Assembly (NCBI RefSeq): GCF_031846265.1 | Contig: NZ_JAVRIA010000001.1 | Coordinates: 310,001-374,000 of the forward strand | DNA length: 64,000 bases | Direction: 5' to 3' | Source: Microcosmobacter mediterraneus | Lineage (GTDB): Bacteria; Bacteroidota; Bacteroidia; Flavobacteriales; Flavobacteriaceae | Shown here: positions 7,455 to 16,407 of the stretch, in pieces | How the letters are laid out: each line of letters begins with the position of its first letter | Position numbering within the stretch: the stretch's first letter is position 1 | Notes under the pieces: model-generated | Told to the model about the DNA's origin: nothing | Database searches by the model: none | What the model saw: only the letters and a program-made list of their open reading frames with translations | Translations under genes and position numbers: made by a program

Positions 7455-8381
7455 ATGAATGATTTATTAGTTGCCGAATCGGTTTCTAAAAACTTTGGAG
7501 CGTTTAAAGCTTTAAATAATGTTTCAATTAATGTTCCTAGAGGAAGCATCTTTGGGCTTCTAGGTCCTAATGGTGCAGGAAAAACTACATTAATTAGAAT
7601 TATTAATCAGATAACTCTTCCAGATACTGGTAAAGTAATTTTAGATGGAAATCCTTTAGTTGCAGATCATATAAAGGATATTGGCTATTTACCAGAAGAA
7701 AGAGGGCTTTACAAATCTATGAAAGTTGGCGAACAGGCTTTATATTTAGCTCAACTTAAAGGCTTAACTAAGTCTGAAGCGAAAAAACGCCTTAAGCATT
7801 GGTTTGATAAATTAGATATAGGCGATTGGTGGAATAAGAAAATACAAGAGTTAAGTAAAGGACAGGCACAAAAAATTCAGTTTATAGTAACTGTTTTGCA
7901 CAGACCTAAGCTCCTTATTTTTGATGAACCTTTTTCAGGTTTCGATCCAATTAATGCTACACTCATTAAAGACGAAATCCTGCAACTAAGAGAAGAAGGT
8001 GCCACAGTAATATTTTCAACACACCGAATGGAGTCTGTTGAAGAGTTATGTGATCATATTGCCTTAATCCATAAGTCTAATAAAATATTGGATGGTAAAC
8101 TAACAGATATTAAACGTAAGTTTAAGTCTAATACCTTTGAAGTTGGATTACAAACAACAAATTCAAATGAAGTTTTAGAGTTGATAAAATCAAAATACGA
8201 GGTATTTCCTGCAACCTTTAAAAACCTTAATGATGATGTAAAATTAAATGTTAAACTTAATGGTAACGATTCTTCAAATGACCTTCTGAAATTCTTAACC
8301 TCTAAAGCCGAAGTGCATCATTTTGTTGAAGTTATTCCATCTGCTAATGACATTTTTATTCAAACTGTACAAAACAATTAA
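7455..8381 (+). CDS. ABC transporter ATPase, NatA-like
   Basis: The 308-residue ATPase powers the permease encoded two bases downstream. Visible elements are Walker A GPNGAGKT (37-44), a signature LSKGQ (133-137) that departs from LSGGQ, Walker B LLIFDEP (153-159) and the switch His190. The C-terminal third (about 220-308) is the DUF4162-type extension found in NatA-like proteins. An upstream in-frame start at 7395 overlaps promoter-like sequence and lacks family support, so 7455 is chosen. The pair is likely to export a small molecule or ions; the substrate cannot be told from sequence. First gene of a five-gene operon. Confidence 0.88.
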   Translation: MNDLLVAESVSKNFGAFKALNNVSINVPRGSIFGLLGPNGAGKTTLIRIINQITLPDTGKVILDGNPLVADHIKDIGYLPEERGLYKSMKVGEQALYLAQLKGLTKSEAKKRLKHWFDKLDIGDWWNKKIQELSKGQAQKIQFIVTVLHRPKLLIFDEPFSGFDPINATLIKDEILQLREEGATVIFSTHRMESVEELCDHIALIHKSNKILDGKLTDIKRKFKSNTFEVGLQTTNSNEVLELIKSKYEVFPATFKNLNDDVKLNVKLNGNDSSNDLLKFLTSKAEVHHFVEVIPSANDIFIQTVQNN

Positions 8382-8383
8382 CG

Positions 8384-9697
8384 ATGAATCATCTTCCCTT
8401 AATTATAAAGCGTGAATATTTAACTAAAGTTAAGAATAAGTCATTCATTATCATGACTATATTAAGCCCATTGATAATGATAGCTTTAATAACAGTTGTT
8501 GCTTATTTATCTCAGTTAAATAATAATAAAAAGCGTACAATTTCTATTCTTGATGAAACAGGATTAGTTAACGAAATTTTTAAAAATACAGAAAATACCT
8601 CTTATAATATTTTAACTGATATTAGTTTATATGATGCAAAACTGTTGGTTAAAAACAACGAAGAATATGGTCTCTTACATATCGCTAAAAAAGAGGATAT
8701 AAGTGAAATCTCCAAACAAATAAAATTTTACTCAGAAGATACACCTTCACTGACTTTAATTTCTGGTTTAGAAAATAAATTAGAGAAAAAGCTGACAGAT
8801 ATAAAACTACTAAATCAAGGCGTAGATTTAGAAATGATTAAATCATCTCAACTAGATGTTGATATAGCTCAAGAAAGTTTTGCTGGTGAAAAAACGTCTA
8901 AAATAGATAATATTGTAAAGCTAGCTTTTGGCGGTATTGCTGGTTACTTGCTATTTATGTTTATCATCATTTATGGTAACATGATTATGCGAAGCGTAAT
9001 TGAGGAGAAAACGAGTAGAATTATAGAAGTAATTATATCTTCTGTGAAACCTATTCAGTTGATGATGGGTAAAATTATTGGTACATCATTAGCAGGAATA
9101 ACACAATTTGTAATTTGGGTTATCCTTGGAGGTATTGCTTTAACTGCAGTCACAGCAATTTTAGGAATTGATGTTAGTGCAGCACAAACACCACAACAAG
9201 AAATTGTAAACCAAGCCATGCAATCACAAGGTGCAGAAGATATGATGCAATCTATGATGACTGCTATTTTTAATTTGCCTATAGCTAACTTAATAGTTGC
9301 ATTTATATTTTTCTTTATTGGAGGCTATTTACTATATAGTTCTCTTTATGCTGCCATTGGTGCGGCAGTTGACAATGAAACTGATACACAGCAATTTATG
9401 CTACCTATATTAATGCCATTAATATTGGCGGTTTATGTTGGTGTATTTACGGTTATAGAAGATCCTCATGGTACAGTATCCACTGTATTTTCATTCATAC
9501 CATTTACATCTCCAGTAGTGATGTTAATGAGAATTCCATTTGGAGTTCCGCTTTGGCAGCAAGGACTTTCTCTTGCTTTACTTGTTGGAACTTTTATGTT
9601 TACAGTTTGGTTTGCTGCCAAAATATATAGAGTAGGTATATTAATGTATGGTAAAAAACCAAGTTATAAAGAATTATTTAAGTGGTTGAAGTACTAG
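8384..9697 (+). CDS. ABC-2 family permease, NatB-like
   Basis: This 437-residue inner-membrane permease pairs with the preceding ATPase. It has one membrane segment near residues 20-42, a large extracytoplasmic domain (about 45-175), then five further hydrophobic segments from about 180 to 420, the usual NatB/YhaP layout. The motif EEKTSRIIEVIISSVKP after the second segment is characteristic of this family. It starts two bases after the ATPase stop and the MscS gene begins one base after its own stop, so translation is probably coupled. Confidence 0.88.
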   Translation: MNHLPLIIKREYLTKVKNKSFIIMTILSPLIMIALITVVAYLSQLNNNKKRTISILDETGLVNEIFKNTENTSYNILTDISLYDAKLLVKNNEEYGLLHIAKKEDISEISKQIKFYSEDTPSLTLISGLENKLEKKLTDIKLLNQGVDLEMIKSSQLDVDIAQESFAGEKTSKIDNIVKLAFGGIAGYLLFMFIIIYGNMIMRSVIEEKTSRIIEVIISSVKPIQLMMGKIIGTSLAGITQFVIWVILGGIALTAVTAILGIDVSAAQTPQQEIVNQAMQSQGAEDMMQSMMTAIFNLPIANLIVAFIFFFIGGYLLYSSLYAAIGAAVDNETDTQQFMLPILMPLILAVYVGVFTVIEDPHGTVSTVFSFIPFTSPVVMLMRIPFGVPLWQQGLSLALLVGTFMFTVWFAAKIYRVGILMYGKKPSYKELFKWLKY

Positions 9698-9698
9698 A

Positions 9699-10523
9699 AT
9701 GGAAAAAATAACTAAATTTTTAAACTACGAAATCACTGTTGGAGAAGGCTTTCATCTTTCAATAAGAGCAATATTAATAGTTATTGTATTACTTATAGTT
9801 ACTGCAATAATTTTAAAAGCCTTAAAAAAGCTAATCACAAAAAAAATACCACAAGAAGATAAGCCTAAATTTAATTCTGTTTTCACGTTTACTAAGTTCT
9901 TTGTTTACCTAGTTATTGTACTAATAACTCTTCAAAATAGCGGTATACAATTAACAGCTATATTAACGGCGTCTGCTGCTTTGCTAGTTGGTATTGGTTT
10001 GGCACTACAGACTTTTTTTCAAGATATAATTTCTGGAATTTTTATACTTGTTGATCAATCTATACATGTTGGCGATATTCTTGAGATTGATGGTAAGGTT
10101 GGTCGCATAAGTGAAATTAGATTAAGAACAACCAGAGCTGTTACTATTGATAATAAAGTACTTATTATTCCTAACCACAAGTATTTAACTAATATTATTT
10201 ACAACTGGACGGAAAACGGAATAGAAACCAGAGAGAGTGTTTCTGTTGGCGTAGCTTATGGGTCTGATATTGAATTAGTTAAGCAATTGCTTACCGAAGC
10301 AGCAAAGTCTCATCCATCTGTTTTAAGTAAGCCAGCACCTATGGTGTTGTTTACAGATTTTGCTGATAGTTCATTAAACTTCAAGCTAGTATTTACTTTA
10401 AATAATAGTTTTGAAGCTGTGATACCAAAAAGCGAGATCCGTTTTAAAATCAATGAACTATTCAAAGAACGCAATATTAGTATACCATTTCCACAAAGAG
10501 ATGTACATTTATATTCAAAATAA
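9699..10523 (+). CDS. Small-conductance mechanosensitive channel, MscS family
   Basis: MscS channels open under membrane tension and release solutes on osmotic downshock. The 274-residue protein has membrane segments at about 22-40, 62-80 and 84-115; the third is the alanine/glycine-rich pore helix (ASAALLVGIGLALQ). The beta domain follows (VGDILEIDGKVGRISEI) and then the alpha/beta C-terminal part. Its length equals a minimal MscS. The position inside an operon with an exporter and polyphosphate kinase suggests a role in stress adaptation, which is inference. Confidence 0.93.
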   Translation: MEKITKFLNYEITVGEGFHLSIRAILIVIVLLIVTAIILKALKKLITKKIPQEDKPKFNSVFTFTKFFVYLVIVLITLQNSGIQLTAILTASAALLVGIGLALQTFFQDIISGIFILVDQSIHVGDILEIDGKVGRISEIRLRTTRAVTIDNKVLIIPNHKYLTNIIYNWTENGIETRESVSVGVAYGSDIELVKQLLTEAAKSHPSVLSKPAPMVLFTDFADSSLNFKLVFTLNNSFEAVIPKSEIRFKINELFKERNISIPFPQRDVHLYSK

Positions 10524-10531
10524 AAAACGAT

Positions 10532-11695
10532 ATGTCAAAAATATTAATCATTGAAGATGAAGCTGCAATAAGGCGAGTATTAGTTAAAATACTCTCTGAG
10601 GAGAATGATACGTATAATGTTGAAGAAGCCGAAGATGGTTTAGTAGGAATTGAAAAAATTAAAAAAGAAGACTACGATCTTGTACTTTGTGATATTAAAA
10701 TGCCTAAAATGGATGGAGTTGAAGTCCTTGAGGCTGTAAAAAAAATTAAACCAGAAACACCAATTGTTATGATTTCTGGTCATGGAGATTTAGATACTGC
10801 TGTAAATACAATGCGTATGGGTGCTTTTGATTATATCTCTAAACCGCCAGATTTAAATAGACTTCTCAATACTGTTCGTATTGCTTTAGATAGAAAAGAA
10901 CTTGTAGTTGAGAATAAAATGCTTAAGAAAAAGGTAAGCAAAAATTATGAAATGATTGGCGAGAGTAAAGAAATTGCTCAGATTAAAAATATTATAGATA
11001 AGGTTGCTCCAACTGATGCCAGAGTACTTATTACTGGTCCTAATGGAACAGGTAAAGAACTTGTTGCGCATTGGCTTCATCAGAAGAGTGAACGTTCTAA
11101 AGGACCAATGATTGAAGTTAATTGTGCAGCAATTCCAAGTGAATTAATAGAAAGTGAGTTATTTGGTCATGTTAAAGGCGCATTTACCTCTGCTAATAAA
11201 GATAGAGCAGGTAAATTTGAAGCTGCCAATGGAGGCACTATTTTTTTAGATGAAATAGGTGATATGAGCCTATCAGCTCAAGCAAAAGTTTTAAGAGCGC
11301 TACAAGAAAGTAGAATACAACGTGTTGGTAGTGACAAGGATATTAAAGTCGATGTTAGAGTAGTTGCAGCAACAAATAAAAATCTTAAGAAGGAAATAGA
11401 AGAAGGAAAATTTCGAGAAGATTTATACCATAGATTAGCTGTAATATTAATAAAAGTTCCTGCATTAAATGATAGAAGAGATGATATTCCATTATTAATT
11501 GAATACTTCACTAATAAAATTGCAAGCGAACAAGGCACAGCTAAAAAGTCTTTCTCAGTTAAAGCCATTAAACTTCTCCAAAACTATGATTGGACAGGCA
11601 ATATTAGAGAATTACGTAATGTTGTAGAACGCCTCATTATACTTGGTGAGAAGGAAGTTAGTGAAAGCGACGTAAAACTATTTGCTAGTAAATAA
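10532..11695 (+). CDS. Sigma-54 activator-like response regulator without a DNA-binding domain
   Basis: The 387-residue protein has a receiver domain (phospho-acceptor Asp54, Ser82, Lys104) and a sigma-54-interacting AAA+ ATPase domain (Walker A GPNGTGKE 169-176; Walker B GGTIFLDEIGD 234-244). The loop that touches sigma-54, normally GAFTGA, reads GAFTSA (216-221). The protein stops right after the AAA+ lid (NIRELRNVVERL), so the usual Fis-type DNA-binding domain is absent. It might act from solution or regulate by another route. No histidine kinase is adjacent. It lies between the MscS and PPK2 genes with gaps of 8 and 12 bases. Confidence 0.9.
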   Translation: MSKILIIEDEAAIRRVLVKILSEENDTYNVEEAEDGLVGIEKIKKEDYDLVLCDIKMPKMDGVEVLEAVKKIKPETPIVMISGHGDLDTAVNTMRMGAFDYISKPPDLNRLLNTVRIALDRKELVVENKMLKKKVSKNYEMIGESKEIAQIKNIIDKVAPTDARVLITGPNGTGKELVAHWLHQKSERSKGPMIEVNCAAIPSELIESELFGHVKGAFTSANKDRAGKFEAANGGTIFLDEIGDMSLSAQAKVLRALQESRIQRVGSDKDIKVDVRVVAATNKNLKKEIEEGKFREDLYHRLAVILIKVPALNDRRDDIPLLIEYFTNKIASEQGTAKKSFSVKAIKLLQNYDWTGNIRELRNVVERLIILGEKEVSESDVKLFASK

Positions 11696-11707
11696 ATAGA
11701 TAACAAA

Positions 11708-12586
11708 ATGAAAGTTATAGAAATAGATGACTTTAAAGTATCTTCACAAATAAATTTAAAATATAGGTCTACCTTATTAGATTTAGGAGTAGAGGAAGAC
11801 GAAGTAAAAAAACAACTTAAAAAATTAAGAAAGAAGCTAGGTAAGCTTCAAGATACCATGTACGCTCATGGAAAGTATGCAGCTCTTATTTGCTTGCAAG
11901 GTATGGATACTGCGGGAAAAGATAGTCTAATAAGAGAGGTGTTTAAAGACTTTAATGTTAGAGGTGTTGAAGTGCATAGTTTTAAAGTACCTACTGAATT
12001 AGAATTAAAACATGATTACTTGTGGCGTCATTATATTGCACTGCCAGCTCGTGGAAAATTTGGTGTTTTTAATCGTACCCATTACGAAAATGTTCTCGTA
12101 ACTAGAGTACATCCTTATTACATTATGTCTGAAAATATTCCTGGAATCAACGATGTTTCTGATATTGATGAGGCTTTTTGGGATAAGCGTTTTGAAGAAA
12201 TTAATAATTTTGAAAAACACCTAGCAGATAATGGAACTCTAGTTTTTAAATTCTTCTTAAATTTATCTAAAGAGGAACAAAAAAATAGATTACTAAGGCG
12301 TCTTAATCTAAAAGAAAAGAACTGGAAGTTTTCATCTGGTGATCTAAAAGAGCGAAAGCTATGGGACAAATACCAAGACTGTTATGAGGATGCAATTAAT
12401 AGAACCTCTAAGCCACATGCTCCATGGTTTACAATACCTGCCGATAATAAACCAACAGCGCGCTATATTGTAGCTAAAATATTACACGATAGTTTAAAAG
12501 AGTACAGTGATATTAAAGAACCTGAATTAGGTGAAGAAGAACAATCGAATATTCAAAAGTATAAAGACGAACTAAACAGTGAATAA
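11708..12586 (+). CDS. PPK2 family polyphosphate kinase
   Basis: PPK2 enzymes transfer phosphate between polyphosphate and nucleotides. The 292-residue protein has Walker A GMDTAGKDS (65-73) and the Walker B-like FNRTHYENVLV (121-131), and the lid region with RRLNLKEKNWKFS. Length and these motifs fit the polyphosphate:nucleotide phosphotransferase branch (TIGR03709). Whether it favours AMP, ADP or GDP cannot be decided by eye. It is the last gene of the operon starting at 7455 and ends at a strong bidirectional terminator. Confidence 0.92.
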   Translation: MKVIEIDDFKVSSQINLKYRSTLLDLGVEEDEVKKQLKKLRKKLGKLQDTMYAHGKYAALICLQGMDTAGKDSLIREVFKDFNVRGVEVHSFKVPTELELKHDYLWRHYIALPARGKFGVFNRTHYENVLVTRVHPYYIMSENIPGINDVSDIDEAFWDKRFEEINNFEKHLADNGTLVFKFFLNLSKEEQKNRLLRRLNLKEKNWKFSSGDLKERKLWDKYQDCYEDAINRTSKPHAPWFTIPADNKPTARYIVAKILHDSLKEYSDIKEPELGEEEQSNIQKYKDELNSE

Positions 12587-12614
12587 AAAAGGCGACCAAA
12601 TGGTCGCCTTTTTT
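12585..12614. terminator. Bidirectional terminator between PPK2 and endonuclease genes
   Basis: A 14-base perfect stem, AAAAAAGGCGACCA / TGGTCGCCTTTTTT, with a two-base loop has an A tract on one side and a T tract on the other, so it can stop transcription from both converging genes. The GGCGACC core recurs at 23703. Confidence 0.92.
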
Positions 12615-14409
12615 ATTGTTTTATTAATTTTTTGGTAAAAGATCGCCCACCACTATTAAGCTTTATAAGATAAATACCACTATTAAGATTAGAAATATCT
12701 ATTGTGCTAGTGTTTGCTCCTACAGTTTTACTGAATACTATTTTACCTAGTACATCGTAGATTTCTAAATTTAAATTTTGAGTTGTTTCAACCGTGAAAG
12801 AATTATTTGTTACAGGATTCGGATAAAGTTTAACTGTCTCTAGGCTATTTTCTTCAATACTCAGTTCTGTATAACACGTCCATGATAAATCATCTATAGC
12901 AACTCTATCTCCATCTGGTGTATCTTCAGTGATAACTAAAACAATATCACCCTCAACATTAATATTAGGTAGAGAAGAGTTTTGTACAGTATCATCATAA
13001 GCTATTGTGCCGACTAAATTTCCGTTTACATAGATGCTTAAATCTCCAGTTCCACCACTAAATTTCCGTTGAGTGGTTAAAGTAAGGTCACCAATTCCGC
13101 CTGAGATTGAGGGCGAAGTTAAAACCGCTTCGGAAGAACCTCGCATATCCAGTGTTAAAGCTCTACTACCATTAATGTCTTGATCGGTTCTTGCTTCTGT
13201 GGCATTCCAGGTTAATCCATTGTCTCCAGTCCACATTCTATCTGTATAAGAGCCATTATTAGCAGGTATAGCCTCAAAGGTTTCATTAGCGCATTCTGCA
13301 CCAGAGCCATTATCTGTAGTGGTTTCGCAATCTTCATTACTTAACCCTGAAACATTATTTGCTGCATCTTTAGCTGTTATTCTAAAGCAGTAATTGGTGT
13401 TTGCTACTAGTCCAGTTACAGTAAATGATGTGTTGGTTGTATTAAATGAATTTACACCATCTGCATAAACATCATATGAGGTAACAGCAATATTATCTGT
13501 AGAAGCTGTCCAGTTTAAATCTATACTTGTGTCTGATGGGTTAGAAGCCACAAGATTTGTAGGATCACTTGGTGCTTCTGTATCTGGATTAGGATTCCAA
13601 ATAAGATTAGCATATTCAGGATGATTAACAAAAGGGTTAGCATTGCCCTGATAATTGTAGGCAGCATTATTTCTAATAATTTCTCTATTATCTACAGGAT
13701 CGATATTGTAGTGCCAATCTAGAAGCATATCTATTGCCCATGTTTCAAATACTTGATCTTCTGTACCATTAAACATTTCAAATCCGTAAGTATCAACATT
13801 ATTTTGATAACGAACAGCAAAGTAAAGAATAGCTCTAGCAATATCGCCTTTAAATTCATCAATAGGCTCAAAAACGGTTCCAGAATAGCCAGGAACTCCG
13901 CTTGATCCTCGTTTAGAACCATTATCCGATGTATAATCTGCAGTAGCTACAATTCCAAAAGGAACGCTTCCTCGTGCACCATTTACAAAGCCATCGCTTG
14001 GTATAACGTGATGTATATCATTTTGCATTGGCGAAGCACTATTAAAAGCAGATTGTGGTACAATGTGTTCTCTATTATGGCAAATGCCTTCTTGATTATA
14101 ATTTCCGCATTGATTACTACCATGAAAATATTGGTAAGAGTCAGCTCCATTAGGATTTTCAGTGTAAAACAATAAAACAGAGTTGTTATTCTCGTAACCA
14201 GTTTCGGCTATGTTATCCGAGTGAGTAGTCTCGTATCCTGTATATAATGCTGAATATCCTTGATCGACATGACCATTAGTTATAATATCTCTTAATTCGG
14301 TTTTAAGAGTAAACCCAGAAAGTCCATTAGCACTATTGTAATAGTTAGCAGGAACTTGTGCGTAAACTATTGTAGAAATAAGAATGAAAAAAATGTAAAT
14401 ATGTTTCAT
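12613..14409 (-). CDS. Secreted endonuclease I with FN3 domain and T9SS sorting signal
   Basis: The 598-residue protein begins with a signal peptide (1-17, VYA|Q). Residues 20-270 form an endonuclease I (EndA/NucM-like) domain with the metal-binding motif REHIVPQS (113-120) and HHVIPSDGFVNGARG. A fibronectin type III domain follows (about 276-367), then a beta-rich domain (about 375-515) of a kind I cannot name. The C-terminus (about 520-598, VKLYPNPV to TKKLIKQ) is a type A sorting domain for the type IX secretion system, so the enzyme is exported to the surface or medium, probably to degrade extracellular DNA for nutrients or biofilm turnover. Monocistronic. Confidence 0.92.
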   Translation of the reverse strand: MKHIYIFFILISTIVYAQVPANYYNSANGLSGFTLKTELRDIITNGHVDQGYSALYTGYETTHSDNIAETGYENNNSVLLFYTENPNGADSYQYFHGSNQCGNYNQEGICHNREHIVPQSAFNSASPMQNDIHHVIPSDGFVNGARGSVPFGIVATADYTSDNGSKRGSSGVPGYSGTVFEPIDEFKGDIARAILYFAVRYQNNVDTYGFEMFNGTEDQVFETWAIDMLLDWHYNIDPVDNREIIRNNAAYNYQGNANPFVNHPEYANLIWNPNPDTEAPSDPTNLVASNPSDTSIDLNWTASTDNIAVTSYDVYADGVNSFNTTNTSFTVTGLVANTNYCFRITAKDAANNVSGLSNEDCETTTDNGSGAECANETFEAIPANNGSYTDRMWTGDNGLTWNATEARTDQDINGSRALTLDMRGSSEAVLTSPSISGGIGDLTLTTQRKFSGGTGDLSIYVNGNLVGTIAYDDTVQNSSLPNINVEGDIVLVITEDTPDGDRVAIDDLSWTCYTELSIEENSLETVKLYPNPVTNNSFTVETTQNLNLEIYDVLGKIVFSKTVGANTSTIDISNLNSGIYLIKLNSGGRSFTKKLIKQ

Positions 14410-14433
14410 AGTGTTTTATAAAATCAATGTAGT

Positions 14434-15645
14434 CTATTGTTTTGTTAGTAATGCCATATAAAATCCATCGTATCCAGATTTATGAGCAAAAACCTTATTG
14501 TCTTTTACAAAGGTAAATGCTTTTCCGGATTCAGAGTTTAAGAAATTATCAACTTGGTTATTGTTTTCAGATGGTAAAACAGAACAAGTTGCATAAACCA
14601 TTTGTCCGCCTGATTTTACCATTTTAGAATATTGTTCTAAACAGTCTTGTTGTACACTTTTAATTTTATCAATAAATTCTGGTTGTAATTTCCATTTAGA
14701 ATCCGGATTACGTCTTAAGACGCCTAATCCAGAACATGGTGCATCAATTAATACTCTATCAGCTTTATTGTGTAATTTTTTTATTGGTTTAGTAGAATCT
14801 ATAACTCTCATATCTACATTATGAACACCATTACGTCTTGCTCTAATTTTTAGCTTTTTAAGTTTACTTTCATAAATATCCATTGCTATTATCTGACCCT
14901 TATTTTGCATTAAAGACGCTAGATGCAAGGTTTTTCCTCCTGCACCTGCACATACATCAACAACTTTCATGCCTGGTTTTACATTTAAGTAAGCAGCTAC
15001 TAATTGAGATGATGCATCTTGTACCTCAAAAAAACCTTGTTTAAAAGCTTCAGTTCTAAATACATTAGCACGTTCAGATAATTTTAAAGCCGAGTCGTAG
15101 CCTTTGATGAATTCAGTATTAATGTCTTCATCATAAAGAAGACCTTGAAGTTTTTCCTTAGTTATTTTTAGAGTATTTACACGCAAAATAACATCAGCTT
15201 GCTCATTTAATTTGGTTAACTCATTAGTCCATAATCTTTCGCCAAGTTCAGAAACAGCAAGAGCGTCCATCCAATCAGGTATAGATTCTCTGAAAACACG
15301 TATTTTGGAGAGTTCATCAAAACGACCTTTTATTTTACGTGATGGTGTCTCTGTAAAGTATTTCCAATCAGGTAATTTTATACCTTTTAGTGTTGCCCAA
15401 ACGGCAAATATTCTCCATAAATCATCTCTTGAAAAAGGAGATTTTACAGCTGCTATCTCACCATATAATCGTTTGTATCTAACAATTTCATATGTAGTCT
15501 CTGCAATAAATCCTCGATCTCTACTTCCCCAACGCTTGTCTCGTCTTAAAAGTGATTGAACAACTTTATCAGCATAAGCATCTTCATTGAAGATTTGATG
15601 TAAACCATCAATAACTGCAAAACATAAATTTCTGTGTAAGCGCAT
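14434..15645 (-). CDS. RsmB/NOP family RNA m5C methyltransferase
   Basis: The 403-residue enzyme methylates cytosine C5 in RNA, most likely 16S rRNA. An N-terminal helical part (1-130) resembles the NusB-like domain of RsmB but is shorter than in E. coli. The SAM motif is DVCAGAGGKT (230-239), and the two catalytic cysteines are in DAPCSG (Cys304) and ATCSVLPSEN (Cys354), as required for the NOL1/NOP2/Sun group. A -7 box on the same strand lies at 15664-15672. The precise target base is inferred, not shown. Confidence 0.9.
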   Translation of the reverse strand: MRLHRNLCFAVIDGLHQIFNEDAYADKVVQSLLRRDKRWGSRDRGFIAETTYEIVRYKRLYGEIAAVKSPFSRDDLWRIFAVWATLKGIKLPDWKYFTETPSRKIKGRFDELSKIRVFRESIPDWMDALAVSELGERLWTNELTKLNEQADVILRVNTLKITKEKLQGLLYDEDINTEFIKGYDSALKLSERANVFRTEAFKQGFFEVQDASSQLVAAYLNVKPGMKVVDVCAGAGGKTLHLASLMQNKGQIIAMDIYESKLKKLKIRARRNGVHNVDMRVIDSTKPIKKLHNKADRVLIDAPCSGLGVLRRNPDSKWKLQPEFIDKIKSVQQDCLEQYSKMVKSGGQMVYATCSVLPSENNNQVDNFLNSESGKAFTFVKDNKVFAHKSGYDGFYMALLTKQ

Positions 15646-15663
15646 GTCATTAAAAATCAGCGT

Positions 15664-15672
15664 GCAAAGTTA
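15664..15672 (-). promoter_or_regulatory. -7 promoter box of the RNA methyltransferase gene
   Basis: The minus strand reads TAACTTTGC, matching TAnnTTTGC, 18 nt before the ATG. No -33 TTG was found at the usual distance. Confidence 0.55.
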
Positions 15673-15731
15673 CATTAAAAGTTGGGATTATTGGTGTATT
15701 AAATTAAAGTGTTACTTTTAATTATATAGCA

Positions 15732-15758
15732 CAAGTTTTATATTTTAATAACATCTAA
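15732..15758 (+). promoter_or_regulatory. Candidate ECF promoter, copy 1 (before the sigma gene)
   Basis: The blocks CAAGTTTT (15732-15739) and ACATCTAA (15751-15758) are separated by 11 nt. The same pair with identical spacing occurs at 16372 and 17206. The layout (start-to-start 19 nt) fits a -35/-10 pair read by an ECF sigma factor, and this copy would give autoregulation. Confidence 0.6.
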
Positions 15759-15790
15759 ACTATCTATAATGTAGTTTAATTTTAGATTTC

Positions 15791-16369
15791 TTGAAAGACA
15801 CTGACTTTATTAAGCAATTAAAAAATCAAAGTAGAGATGCTTACAGTAAGCTGCTTGATGACTTTCAGGATAAAGTATTTGGTACTTGTATTTCTTTTGT
15901 ACCAAATAAAGAAGATGCTCAAGACATAGCACAGGAAGTTTTTGTAGAGGTGTTTAAATCAATTTCAAAATTTAAAGGTGATTCTAAATTATCAACTTGG
16001 ATTTATAGAATAACTACTAATAAATGCTTGGAATTTATTAGAAAGCGAAATACTAAAAAGCGATTTGCTTTTTTACAATCTATAACTGGACAACATTTTA
16101 TTATTGATAAGACTCAGTATTTTACTGAAATGAATCATCCTGGTGTAATCCTTGAAAATAAAGAGAAAAGTAAGGCTTTATTTGCTGCTATAAATGACTT
16201 GCCAGAAACGCAATGCTTAGTCTTTACATTACATAAGATAGACGGAAAGAGCTATCAGGAAATTGCCGAAATTACTAATAAAACTATATCATCAGTAGAG
16301 TCATTAATGTTTAGAGCTAAGAAAAATCTACAGAAAATATTAGAACACTATTATAAGAAAAATTTATAA
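15791..16369 (+). CDS. ECF-type RNA polymerase sigma factor
   Basis: The 192-residue protein has region 2 at about residues 15-90 (FGTCISFVPNKEDAQDIAQ, STWIYRITTNKCLEF) and region 4 at about 130-180 (GKSYQEIAEITNKTISSVES). No ATG is available in frame near the conserved N-terminus, so TTG at 15791 is the start. The gene is followed by a small membrane protein and a CpxP/Spy-like protein, then by YHYH and SCO genes. Three repeats of one two-block motif lie before this gene, before the next gene and before the first YHYH gene, suggesting that it controls the locus and itself. Confidence 0.92.
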   Translation: MKDTDFIKQLKNQSRDAYSKLLDDFQDKVFGTCISFVPNKEDAQDIAQEVFVEVFKSISKFKGDSKLSTWIYRITTNKCLEFIRKRNTKKRFAFLQSITGQHFIIDKTQYFTEMNHPGVILENKEKSKALFAAINDLPETQCLVFTLHKIDGKSYQEIAEITNKTISSVESLMFRAKKNLQKILEHYYKKNL

Positions 16370-16371
16370 CG

Positions 16372-16398
16372 CAAGTTTTAAAAAAGAATAACATCTAA
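16372..16398 (+). promoter_or_regulatory. Candidate ECF promoter, copy 2
   Basis: CAAGTTTT (16372-16379) and ACATCTAA (16391-16398) are again 11 nt apart. The ATG at 16408 follows only 9 nt later, so a transcript from here would be nearly leaderless. Confidence 0.6.
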
Positions 16399-16407
16399 AA
16401 AACTACA

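Noticed and set aside
15212..15559. Open frame antisense to the RNA methyltransferase
   Set aside because: The minus-strand gene is intact with all motifs; the other frame has none.
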